Below are positions 1-7,438 of a DNA stretch of 64,000 nt, in pieces. Source of the DNA: CBDBND01 sp965262665 (GTDB taxonomy: Bacteria; Pseudomonadota; Alphaproteobacteria; Rhodospirillales; Rhodospirillaceae); assembly GCA_965262665.1 (NCBI GenBank), contig CBDHFR010000004.1, forward strand, positions 3,410,001 through 3,474,000. The letters run 5' to 3'. Each line of letters opens with the position of its first letter. Position 1 is the first letter of the stretch. The notes under the pieces were generated by a model. That model searched no databases and had not been told where the DNA came from. It saw only the letters and a program-made list of their open reading frames with translations. A program made the position numbers and the translations under genes.

Positions 1-540
1 GTCGAAAAGCTCATCGGTGCAGCGGAGGAAACGGCAGGGCCGCTCGACATTCTCGTCAACAACGCGGGCATTACCCGGGATGGTCTGATCTTGCGCATGA
101 AAGACGAAGATTTTTGGGATGTTATTGGTGTTAATCTGGCGGTGGCGTTTCGCTTATCCCGAGCAGCCGTCAAAGGCATGATGAAACGCCGCTTTGGTCG
201 GATTATATCCATCACCTCGGTGGTCGGTGTGACGGGCAATGCGGGGCAAGTGAATTACGCCGCATCCAAAGCGGGCCTCATTGGGTTCACCAAGTCTCTC
301 GCGCAAGAAGTGGCGAGCCGCGGCATCACCGCCAATTGTGTTGCCCCTGGATTTATTTCTACGGCCATGACCGATGCATTGTCTGATCAGCAACAAGAAG
401 CCATGCGTGGGGTGATTCCGTCCGGACGATTTGGAGAGAGCGACGACGTGGCGTCAGCAGTGATCTATCTGGCTTCGCCTGAAGCATCGTATGTGACTGG
501 TCAAACTATTCATGTAAACGGCGGAATGGCTATGATTTGA
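1..540 (+). CDS. fabG: 3-oxoacyl-ACP reductase FabG, 5' end outside window
   Basis: The frame is open from base 1 to the stop at 538-540, so the gene starts upstream of the window. It is a short-chain dehydrogenase that reduces 3-oxoacyl-ACP with NADPH in type II fatty acid synthesis in the cytoplasm. Visible SDR landmarks are NNAG early on, the ISITS serine segment, the YAASK catalytic Tyr/Lys pair, the PG-FI-T segment after the active site, and the family C-terminus VTGQTIHVNGGMAMI. Only the Rossmann N-terminus with the TGxxxGIG loop is missing. acpP and fabF follow on the same strand, the usual alphaproteobacterial fab order, which supports FabG over other SDRs. Confidence 0.95.
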   Translation, partial: VEKLIGAAEETAGPLDILVNNAGITRDGLILRMKDEDFWDVIGVNLAVAFRLSRAAVKGMMKRRFGRIISITSVVGVTGNAGQVNYAASKAGLIGFTKSLAQEVASRGITANCVAPGFISTAMTDALSDQQQEAMRGVIPSGRFGESDDVASAVIYLASPEASYVTGQTIHVNGGMAMI

Positions 541-681
541 GCCATTTTTGGGGTCATTGCGTAGACCTAGCCAAGGGATATGAAGTATGCTACCTAACCG
601 ACGCTTTGGGGAGGACGGGCTACATCTTGGCTCTCTTTCGTTGCCACATACAATCCCTGGGAATATGTGAGGAAGGACGCC

Positions 682-918
682 ATGAGTGACGTCGCTGATC
701 GCGTTAAAAAAATCGTCGTGGAGCATTTGGGTGTGGAAGAGTCCAAAGTGACCGAGACCGCCAGCTTCATCGATGACCTCGGGGCTGATAGCCTCGATAC
801 CGTCGAACTTGTGATGGCCTTTGAAGAGGAATTCGGTTGCGAAATCCCCGATGACGCTGCCGAAAAGATTCTTACCGTCAAAGATGCCATCGGTTTTATC
901 GAAACCAACGCCTCTTAA
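682..918 (+). CDS. acpP: Acyl carrier protein AcpP
   Basis: A 78-residue acidic protein that carries growing acyl chains on a 4'-phosphopantetheine arm during fatty acid synthesis. The prosthetic-group serine lies in the GADSLDTVEL motif near the middle, and the flanking helices match AcpP closely (MSDVADRVKKIVVEHLGV at the start). I chose the ATG at 682 because it follows an AGGA ribosome-binding site at usual spacing; an in-frame GTG at 667 would add five atypical residues. It lies between fabG and fabF, where the housekeeping ACP belongs. A second, divergent ACP at 61121 serves the sphingolipid cluster. Confidence 0.97.
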   Translation: MSDVADRVKKIVVEHLGVEESKVTETASFIDDLGADSLDTVELVMAFEEEFGCEIPDDAAEKILTVKDAIGFIETNAS

Positions 919-993
919 CGGCACCTCGCAACAGGACTGCACGCTGCGGGATTGTTGCACAACCAAGTTTAACTGTCTCGTGATGTAGAGAAC

Positions 994-2256
994 ATGACAC
1001 GGGTCGTCATCACAGGCCTGGGTCTTCTGACGCCACTTGGACGTGGTATCGAAGGTAACTGGCAATCGTTGACCGAGAGCAAATCCGGAATCCGCGCGAT
1101 TCGGGGATTTGAGGTTGACGACCTGCCCTGTCGTATCGGCGGTCAAGTTCCTACGGAAGGCGATCACCCCTATCGATTCGACATCGATTCATTCGTGACT
1201 CCAAAAGAACGGAAGCGCATGGATGACTTCATCGTTTTTGGTTTGGCCGCCGCAAACGATGCCATCGCAGATTCGGGGTGGCAGCCTGAGAACGATATCC
1301 AGCGGCAGCGTTCCGGTGTCATCATCGGGTCCGGCATTGGCGGCCTGCAAACCATCTATAACAATTCCATCACACTCAATGAAAAAGGTCCGCGCCGGAT
1401 TTCACCGTTCTTCATTCCCTCCAGCCTGATCAACCTAGTGTCCGGTCAGGTGTCCATCAAACACGGGTTTAAAGGACCTAATCATTCCATCGTCACGGCC
1501 TGTTCGACTGGCGCCCACGCTATTGGTGATGCCTCACGAATGATCATGTATGGCGATGCAGATGTTATGGTCGCAGGTGGTGCAGAAGCGGCGTTGTGCC
1601 GGCTTGGATTGGCCGGTTTCGCTGCGGCGAAAGCATTATCAACTGATTACAACGATACTCCCGCTAAGGCATCCCGGCCATGGGACAAAGGACGAGACGG
1701 ATTTGTCATGGGTGAAGGTGCCGGCGCGGTCGTTATAGAGAACTACGAACATGCCAAGGCCCGGGAGGCTAAGATCTACGCTGAAGTTTTGGGGTACGGT
1801 CTTTCTGGTGATGCTTATCACATTACAGCGCCTGCTGATGATGGCGATGGCGGCTTTAGAGCAATGCGTGGTGCGATCGCCGATGCCGGTTTGAACCCGT
1901 CTGACATCGACTACATCAACGCACACGGGACATCAACGCCCAAAGGTGATGAGATTGAGTTGGGGGCTGTGAAACGTTTGTTCGGCGACCATGCCAACAG
2001 CCTGTCCATGTCATCGACCAAATCCGCTATCGGGCATCTCCTCGGTGCCGCGGGCAGTGTTGAAGCCATTTACTGCATTATGGCTTTGAACAATCAAATA
2101 GCGCCGCCAACGCTCAATTTGGACGACCCTTCTGATGGATGCGATATCGATCTCGTGCCACACACAGCGAAAGCACGGGATATTCAATTCGCTCTTTCAA
2201 ACTCTTTCGGTTTTGGTGGCACCAACGCTTCTCTCGTGCTTGGTCAGGCAGACTAA
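994..2256 (+). CDS. fabF: Beta-ketoacyl-ACP synthase II FabF
   Basis: A 420-residue condensing enzyme that elongates acyl-ACP with malonyl-ACP. The thiolase-fold catalytic triad is visible: the nucleophilic Cys in TACSTGAHAIG, His in NAHGTSTPKGDEIE, and His in KSAIGHLLGAAGS. The glycine-rich end SFGFGGTNASLVLG is also present. Length is normal for FabF and no lesion is seen. It sits 75 bp after acpP and 13 bp before mltG on the same strand, so the four genes probably share a transcript. The start ATG has only a weak ribosome site (TAGAGA). Confidence 0.97.
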   Translation: MTRVVITGLGLLTPLGRGIEGNWQSLTESKSGIRAIRGFEVDDLPCRIGGQVPTEGDHPYRFDIDSFVTPKERKRMDDFIVFGLAAANDAIADSGWQPENDIQRQRSGVIIGSGIGGLQTIYNNSITLNEKGPRRISPFFIPSSLINLVSGQVSIKHGFKGPNHSIVTACSTGAHAIGDASRMIMYGDADVMVAGGAEAALCRLGLAGFAAAKALSTDYNDTPAKASRPWDKGRDGFVMGEGAGAVVIENYEHAKAREAKIYAEVLGYGLSGDAYHITAPADDGDGGFRAMRGAIADAGLNPSDIDYINAHGTSTPKGDEIELGAVKRLFGDHANSLSMSSTKSAIGHLLGAAGSVEAIYCIMALNNQIAPPTLNLDDPSDGCDIDLVPHTAKARDIQFALSNSFGFGGTNASLVLGQAD

Positions 2257-2269
2257 GACGTAGCCATCC

Positions 2270-3250
2270 ATGAAACGTCTTCTTGCCGCCGCCGTTGCAG
2301 CTCTGCTGGGTATTATGGCCCTGGCTGGGGGTTGGGTATGGATTCAATCTCGCATTCAAGCTGCTGGACCCTTAGCTCAAAACAGGATCCTCGTTGTCGA
2401 ACCCGGCCCAGGACTGAATCGTATCGCAACACAATTGGAACAAAATGGTGTCATCCAATCAGCGTTGGTGTTTCGTATTCACGCCCGATTGGCAGGGTAT
2501 GCAAGTCAGCTGAAGGCAGGCGAGTATGAGTTTACTGCTGCAGCGACCGCTGGTGACGTTCTAGCAAAACTGGTTGCCAATGATGTTGTCATTCGTTTCA
2601 TCACTGTTCCAGAAGGCCTCACAAGCGCTCAAATTAGAGACGTGATTGATGGAGCCGATGGCTTGGAAGGCAAAACGCCCAGCAATATTGAAGAAGGGTC
2701 TCTATTGCCGGAAACCTATGGATATAGCCGTGGTGAAACGCGGGCCGCGCTGATTCACCGCATGTCTGACACCATGGACCGCACGCTGCGCGACCTTTGG
2801 TTGGATCGGGTTGAAGGATCGCCGTTTAGCTCATCGGAAGAAGCCATCATCCTTGCTTCGATCGTAGAAAAGGAGACAGCGGTTGCATCAGAACGAAGCC
2901 GGGTGGCGGCTGTCTTCGTCAACCGTCTAAAACGAGGGATGCGGTTGCAATCCGATCCGACGGTTGCATTTGGCATAGAACCCAAAGGACCACTAGGGCG
3001 ACCATTGCGCCGGTCTGATCTTGAAAGCGAGACGCCCTACAACACATACAAGATTAACGGACTGCCACCTGGACCCATATGTCACCCGGGCCGTGACTCT
3101 CTCATGGCGGTTCTCAATCCGGCGCCGACACGAGATTTATATTTCGTGGCCGATGGTTCGGGTGGGCACACTTTTACCGAGACCCTGTCGGACCACAACC
3201 GCAATGTCGCCCGCTGGCGTCGTCTCCAAAGGGAAAGCGGTGAGCAGTAA
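2270..3250 (+). CDS. mltG: Endolytic transglycosylase MltG
   Basis: A 326-residue YceG-family membrane-anchored lytic transglycosylase that cuts nascent glycan strands in the periplasm and helps set chain length. Residues 1-25 form a single N-terminal membrane segment. A LysM-like lower domain follows, then the catalytic domain with the conserved Glu in ILASIVEKETA and the segment MRLQSDPTVAFG. It ends with YNTYKINGLPPGPICHPG and YFVADGSGGHTF, both typical of the family. It lies directly after fabF. In many alphaproteobacteria the next genes are yicC and gmk; here they are 9 kb away on the opposite strand because of the inferred inversion at 6412-15132. Confidence 0.96.
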   Translation: MKRLLAAAVAALLGIMALAGGWVWIQSRIQAAGPLAQNRILVVEPGPGLNRIATQLEQNGVIQSALVFRIHARLAGYASQLKAGEYEFTAAATAGDVLAKLVANDVVIRFITVPEGLTSAQIRDVIDGADGLEGKTPSNIEEGSLLPETYGYSRGETRAALIHRMSDTMDRTLRDLWLDRVEGSPFSSSEEAIILASIVEKETAVASERSRVAAVFVNRLKRGMRLQSDPTVAFGIEPKGPLGRPLRRSDLESETPYNTYKINGLPPGPICHPGRDSLMAVLNPAPTRDLYFVADGSGGHTFTETLSDHNRNVARWRRLQRESGEQ

Positions 3251-3414
3251 CGTGACTCACCGGCCTTAATGGTCCCAAACTCTGGGTCAGGGGGACGCTT
3301 GAGAACGGCGGTGACAAATTAGTCCACGGGAGCGGCGGGAATGTCCCGGCCGCAGGCGGCGCAAAAGTCTGCCACCTGTAGCCTTCGATCCGTTTGGGGA
3401 TGGAAGGTGGGAGG

Positions 3415-3970
3415 ATGTACTTGGTGGACCTTTATCTAACCGTGCGACTGGCGTGCCATGTGGAAGAGCTGAGCCAGCGAGAAGCAGCAAGACGGTTTGG
3501 GCTATCGCGCGATACAGTGAAGAAGATGCTGCGGCACTCGGTGCCGCCGGGATACCGGCGCAGCGAGCCGCCGAAGCGGCCTAAGCTGGACCCGTTCACG
3601 GATATCATTGACCGCATTCTGGAAGCGGACCGCACGGTTCACCGTAAGCAGCGCCACACGGCAAAGCGGATATTCGAGCGCCTTCGCGATGAGCATGGCT
3701 TCACCGGCGGCCAGACCATCGTCAAGGATTACGTCCGCGAACGGCGCCGTCGTTTGCGGGAGATGTTCGTGCCGCTGGTACATCCGCCGGGGCATGCGCC
3801 GGGGCATGTGCAGGCGGATTTCGGCGAGTCGGATGCGATCATCGCTGGCGTCAAGCTGCGAGCCCATTTCTTTGTCATGACCCTTCCCCACAGCGCTGCA
3901 TGCTTCGTCGTGGCCTATCCGGCGGCGACGGTGGAAGCCTGGCTGGATGGCCACAACAAGGTCTTCGCCT
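3415..3970 (+). pseudogene. istA: IS21-family IstA transposase, 5' fragment
   Basis: The first ~185 residues of an IS21-type transposase. An N-terminal helix-turn-helix (SQREAARRFGLSRDTVKKML) is followed by the start of the DDE domain with HVQADFGESD. The start is the ATG at 3415 behind a GGGAGG site. Real homology ends at DGHNKVFA near 3968. Normal IstA continues for ~300 more residues and is followed by istB, and neither is present. Beyond 3970 the sequence belongs to an oppositely oriented ISAs1-type gene, and the open frame runs on to a chance stop at 3999. The 3290-3415 leader probably contains the left end of the element, but I cannot define its terminal repeat. Confidence 0.85.
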
Positions 3971-4242
3971 GCGAAGATGTCACCGAGTTGATCGTGTGAG
4001 GGCGTACCATCCGTGAACGGCCGGAAACGGCGCAGAAACGTCAGTTTCCTCTCGCCGTACTTGGCGATCTCGACCCAGCTCTCACAGCCGGCGGGCACGC
4101 CGAGAAGGCATAGCAGCAACACTTCGTCGAGGGGATAGAGGACCGTGGCGCGTTGCCGCGGGTCGTCGAGATCGGTGAAATGCTCCAGGAAATCAACAAT
4201 CTGATTAAAGGCCTCGTTCGCCGTTCCAAACCGTCGCGTCAT
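3971..4242 (-). pseudogene. ISAs1-family transposase, N-terminal fragment
   Basis: About 90 residues on the minus strand starting at the ATG at 4242 behind AAGGATCC. They match the N-terminal domain of ISAs1 transposases: FTDLDDPRQRATVLYPLDEV, LLCLLGVPAGCESW, a WVEIAKYGERKLTFLRRFRPF stretch, and TPSHDQLGDIFA. The catalytic domain is absent. After GDIFA (about 3971) the frame runs antisense into the istA fragment and is meaningless there. The two truncated genes therefore meet head to head, so this is a rearrangement junction rather than a simple insertion. Confidence 0.8.
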
Positions 4243-4345
4243 TTCTGGGATCCTTCTTGCGAATCAAAAGGATCAATAGCGATTCAGACTTCTACACTCT
4301 TGTCATCCTCAAATTCACCCGATTGCCCTGGGCCATCAGGCTTGT

Positions 4346-4654
4346 GTGGTTGACATCATTTTGCCACCGGGAAACGACCAAGCAAAATTTATTAAAGGCA
4401 TGGTTGTGACCCGTACAGAAACCATCCGTGAACGGTTTCCTAATATTTTGCGGGAGCCGCTCCGACTTCTCGGCCGGCATGAAACCAATGCGGGTCAAAT
4501 TCTATTGCGCATCTATCTCCCTATTTGGCCCGGATGCGGTGAGCCCATCGAAGATGTGTTCAAACCGCAAATCTCCGACGCACTAAAAAAAATCGACCCC
4601 GAATATGCCGACTGGATGATCATGGTGACCTACGACGCCATTGAAGACCTCTAG
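4346..4654 (+). CDS. Hypothetical protein, 102 aa
   Basis: I do not recognise this family. The frame has a GTG at 4346 and an ATG at 4400. The later start gives an 84-residue protein beginning MVVTRTETIRERFPNI, which I find equally likely. The composition is protein-like: alternating hydrophobic and charged residues, an LLRIYLPIWPGCGEPIEDVF segment, and an acidic C-terminus ending YADWMIMVTYDAIEDL. No signal peptide or membrane span is seen. It lies between two dead transposase genes and the decayed kaiB, so it may be a remnant of the original mltG-yicC intergenic cargo. Confidence 0.45.
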   Translation: MVDIILPPGNDQAKFIKGMVVTRTETIRERFPNILREPLRLLGRHETNAGQILLRIYLPIWPGCGEPIEDVFKPQISDALKKIDPEYADWMIMVTYDAIEDL

Positions 4655-4720
4655 GCCCACCCACCTGGCATTGGCGTCTTCTCCAGAAACGGTTCAGCAA
4701 ACAACTGCGCAACCCTATAA

Positions 4721-5030
4721 TTACACAACGTCGAGTCGCAGTCCGGATTCCAGTTTTTCTGCTGATGAGAAATCACCAACGAGACGGTGTTCATTACCGT
4801 TGACAGATCGAATAACGATTGGCGTGGCAAACACATTGTCACGCAAGGCTGTGTCTGGGTCTGACAAGACGCCGAATACCCGAATTTCAATACGGTCGGT
4901 CGGGCCCAAAGGTCGACGCGAGGTCCTCAAGAGTTTTTTGTGCCCGTTGCGCGCTCAATGTATTTCCCGTCACATACAAACGCAGGTGAATGGATTGCTG
5001 GACCGGCGTTTTGGATAGCGCAACGTTCAT
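4721..5030 (-). pseudogene. kaiB: KaiB-like clock protein, frameshifted
   Basis: The ATG at 5030 opens a frame reading IHLRLYVTGNTLSAQRAQKT and then LEDLASTFGPD, which stops at PY. The match continues in another frame as IEIRVFGVLSDPDTALRDNV, FATPIVIRSVNG and RLVGDFSSAEKLESGL. Together they give a ~101-residue protein, the normal KaiB length, with KaiB hallmarks in order (LYVxGNT, ATP, GDxSxxEK). The break coincides with a tandem tetranucleotide GGTCGGTC on the plus strand at 4894-4901. Removing one copy restores GPDRIEIRV in a single frame. It starts 5 bp after the receiver gene stop, so the two formed an operon. KaiB proteins partner KaiC ATPases in cyanobacterial clocks and related stress or timing systems. 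No kaiC is in this window. Confidence 0.85.
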
Positions 5031-5034
5031 TTGG

Positions 5035-5419
5035 CTATCCGTGCGCCGGGCTGGTAGCGAGAACGCTGTCAACGATGGTTCTGATTTCGTCAAGTTCCAG
5101 CGGTTTTGCGGGCGAGGTCAAACGAAACACCTTCCTCCTGCACCTACTGCAAAGGCTCGAAGTATTCACCGTAGAATCCGGTGACGACATAGACCGGCAC
5201 ATCAGGGCAAGTGGCATTCAAGTGGCGCAAAGTTTCAACACCGTTCATGCCCGGCATGTTAAAGTCGAGCAAAATAAGGTCTGGATCATACATCCGGGCG
5301 AGTTCAAGACCGGCCTGACCGTTGGACGCGGAGATCACCTCATACCGCGACTCATTGAGTGCTAAACTAAAGGTTTCCCGTACAACCGGGTCATCATCAA
5401 TGACCAATATTCTTCCCAT
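5035..5419 (-). pseudogene. CheY-like response regulator, nonsense and frameshift
   Basis: A stand-alone receiver domain starting at the ATG at 5419 after GGACGACAGG. The acidic pocket (RILVIDDDP), the phospho-acceptor Asp in PDLILLDFNMPGMNG and the Thr of YVVTGF are intact. A TAG at 5144-5146 interrupts FEPLQ/VQEEGVSFDLARK. An extra A in the run at 5104-5107 then shifts the frame, and the C-terminus continues as KPLELDEIRTIVDSVLATS, which supplies the conserved Lys-Pro of receiver domains. So every expected element survives but two lesions block translation. It is the first gene of a two-gene operon with kaiB and is divergent from the PAS-GGDEF-EAL gene. Confidence 0.85.
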
Positions 5420-5620
5420 CCTGTCGTCCTTTTTTGGTACCGGCTTCCAGCCTGTTCACAAGGGTTTGTCTTCCTCTCGCGATAAAATTATCGTTTTGAT
5501 TGAAAAGAATATCTAGTCAAAACTAAACAATCGAGACACATCGAAGGATTAAAAGATCCATGCACAGGGAAGCTCGGGATACCTCAGTAGTGCAGCAAAC
5601 CCTAGGTCCAGCAAGAAAGC

Positions 5621-6225
5621 TAGAGCAGATTCAATTTAGTCCCGATCATATCCGGCGGCGGCGAAGTAGTTTTCGCATTCGGTTGAGGTGAAGGCGTCGA
5701 TGGCCTCGGCAATGGCGTCCCACAGGTCGTCGACGGTTCTGGCGGCGGCCTTTCTCAGGAGCGCCTTGAGTTTGGCGAAGGCCATCTCGATCGGGTTGCA
5801 GTCGGGACTGTAGGGCGGCAGATACAGCAGGGTTGCGCCGGCGGCTTCGATGGCCTGGCGGATGCCAGCGACCTTGTGGGCGGGCAGGTTGGCCATGACG
5901 ACGCTGTCTCCGGGGTCGAGTTCGGGTACCAGGACCTGTTCCACATAGGCCTTGAAGGCAGCCCCATGCATCGGCCCGTCGAGGAGCATCGGGGCCGCCA
6001 GGCCGGAGAGGCGCAAGCCGGCGGTCAACGTGGTGGCGCGACACGAAAACGCGCCGCGGCCCCCCGTGCAGACAGACCCCCAGTGATCGCCTCGACGACC
6101 CGCCGCCGAAGATCATTCCCGTAACAATGCCCCATGTCTGACTCCCAAATCGCCTCGGGATATAGAATCATGGAGTGGGACGCTTGGGAATCCCCTTCGA
6201 TTCACAATTCAGTCAAACCGCTCTA
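5621..6225. mobile_element. Defective IS630-family element (copy A)
   Basis: It is bounded by TA dinucleotides at 5621-5622 and 6224-6225, the IS630 target. The ends read GAGCAGATTC on one side and, in reverse complement, GAGCGGTTTG on the other, so only the outermost bases match. At ~605 bp it is about half the size of a full copy, from an internal deletion within the transposase gene. It lies inside the coding sequence of the PAS gene, and its removal restores the host reading frame exactly. Confidence 0.75.
5636..6135 (-). pseudogene. IS630 transposase, internally deleted
   Basis: The start ATG at 6135 gives a typical IS630 N-terminus (NDLRRRVVEAITGGLSARGA) for ~36 codons and then a TGA. 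The C-terminal ~130 residues follow in another frame: TAGLRLSGLAAPMLLDGPMH, then LLYLPPYSPDCNPIEMAFAK, ending at 5636. The middle of the protein, including the first catalytic Asp, is lost at the junction near 6030. The second catalytic position, normally DN in MDNLPAHK, reads MANLPAHK, so the Asp is replaced by Ala. This copy cannot encode an active enzyme. Confidence 0.85.
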
Positions 6226-6411
6226 GCTTTTCTCAATGCCTCAACGGACACGACCACTGGGGCGGAACGTGCCTTCGTCCATGACTTGGTTGCTCTATCC
6301 AGTGATGGCCTGTTGGTTATCGACGGGTCTGGAAAAGTCGTTTTCTGTAACCCGGCAGCGGATTCGCTGTTTGAGTCCAGTCGCAGATCATTACTCGGCA
6401 CTCAGTTTGGA

Positions 6412-6652
6412 TTCCCCGACAACATCACGCCGCTGTTCCTGCCGCCCAGATCGCCGGAGCCGGACCCGGCCGAAAACATCTGGCAGTACCTGCGCCAGAC
6501 CTACCTGTCGCACCGCGTCTTCGACAGTTACGAAGACATCGTCGATGCGGCATGCCACGCCTGGAACAAGCTCATCGACAAGCCCTCGAAAATCATGTCG
6601 ATTGGTATGCGCAAATGGGCACACGAAGGTCAAATTCAATGACCGTTGGTAT
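6412..6652 (+). mobile_element. IS630 (copy B), 3' part of the element
   Basis: From TTCCCC at 6412 the plus strand encodes the last ~75 residues of an IS630 transposase (PDNITPLFLPPRSPEPDPAE, then NIWQYLRQTYLSHRVFDSYE), ending with TGA at 6640-6642. The element end GACCGTTGGTATA follows at 6641-6653. A near-identical end, GACCGCTGGTATA, occurs at 16047-16059, next to the 5' part of the same kind of transposase on the minus strand. The catalytic Glu (AENIWQ) is here, while the upstream Asp residues lie in the 15133-15977 part. This is one half of an element broken by the inversion. Confidence 0.8.
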
Positions 6653-6662
6653 AAGGCGTACC

Positions 6663-7432
6663 ATGACACAACTCGACATCCATCAAGTCCCGGTCCTTAG
6701 CGACAACTACGTCTATTCGGTGCGCGAACCGGAAGAAACCGTTGTCGGCGTTGTCGATCCGGCCATGGTCGAACCGGTTTTGGCGGAAGCAGATCGTTTG
6801 GGCTGGACGATCACTCACGTGATCAACACCCATCATCATGGCGATCACACCGGCGGCAATCTGGAAATCAAAAAACGAACCGGATGCATAATTGTCGACC
6901 CAGGACATGACCGTGATCGCATTCCCGGCATTGATGTGGAAGTCAACGACGGCGACACCTTTCATTTTGGTGCGGCACAAGCACAGGTGTTTTTGTGCCT
7001 GGGCATACCCTAGGTCATATCGCCTATTGGTTTGGCGATTCTGACGCTCTGTTTTGTGGCGATACCCTGTTTTCCATCGGCTGCGGCCGTGTGTTCGAAG
7101 GGACGATGGATCAGATGTGGTCCAGTCTCAGTCGTTTGCGGGCGTTGCCGTCCGAAACCCGGGTGTATTGCGCGCATGAATACACCCAGAGCAATATCCG
7201 TTTCGCTGTCACGGTCGATCCCAACAATCTGGCGTTGCGCACCCGCGAGGCCGAAGTGAAAGCCAAACGAGACAAAGGCGAACCCACTGTCCCGTCCCGG
7301 CTCGGTGAAGAATTGGCAGCCAATCCGTTCCTACGGGCCGATCAACCGGACCTGAAAGCCGCACTCGGCATGGCTGACGCAGACCCGGTAGCCGTATTTG
7401 CGGAAGTGCGCCAACGCAAAGATTCGTTCTAA
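6663..7432 (+). pseudogene. gloB: Hydroxyacylglutathione hydrolase GloB, frameshifted
   Basis: Glyoxalase II hydrolyses S-lactoylglutathione in methylglyoxal detoxification. The ATG at 6663 starts MTQLDIHQVPVLSDNYVYSV, and the metal-binding HHHGDH of the metallo-beta-lactamase fold follows. The frame then breaks after AQVF in a run of five T at 6990-6994. The protein continues in the next frame as VPGHTLGHIAYWF, CGDTLFSIGCGRVFEG and the GloB C-terminal domain to 7432. One additional T would restore a normal ~257-residue enzyme. The upstream IS630 end lies only ~10 bp before the start, so the native promoter is probably disturbed. A sequencing error in the T run is the main alternative. Confidence 0.85.
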
Positions 7433-7438
7433 GACCTT

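Larger units (their letters stand above)
5560..6417 (+). pseudogene. PAS-PAS-GGDEF-EAL protein, 5' part, split by IS630
   Basis: The ATG at 5560 (site AAGGATT upstream) opens a frame that reads to 5620, is interrupted by a defective IS630 at 5621-6225, and resumes at 6226 in the same frame once the element and one TA are removed (AGAAAGCTAGCTTTT). It then encodes the front of a PAS domain: LVALSSDGLLVIDGSGKVVF, then CNPAADSLFESSRRSLLGTQ, then FGFP. At 6412-6417 (TTCCCC) it switches to the C-terminal part of an unrelated IS630 transposase. The missing remainder of this PAS domain is on the minus strand from 15126 downward. The reconstructed protein is ~695 aa. It stands divergent from the receiver/kaiB pair. 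Confidence 0.8.

Noticed and set aside
454..1167. Minus-strand frame across acpP and the fabF start
   Set aside because: Antisense shadow of strongly conserved fab genes, with no protein-like features.
3502..4242. A 246-residue minus-strand frame crossing the IS junction
   Set aside because: Only its first ~90 residues match a transposase; the rest is antisense to istA and is a chance extension.
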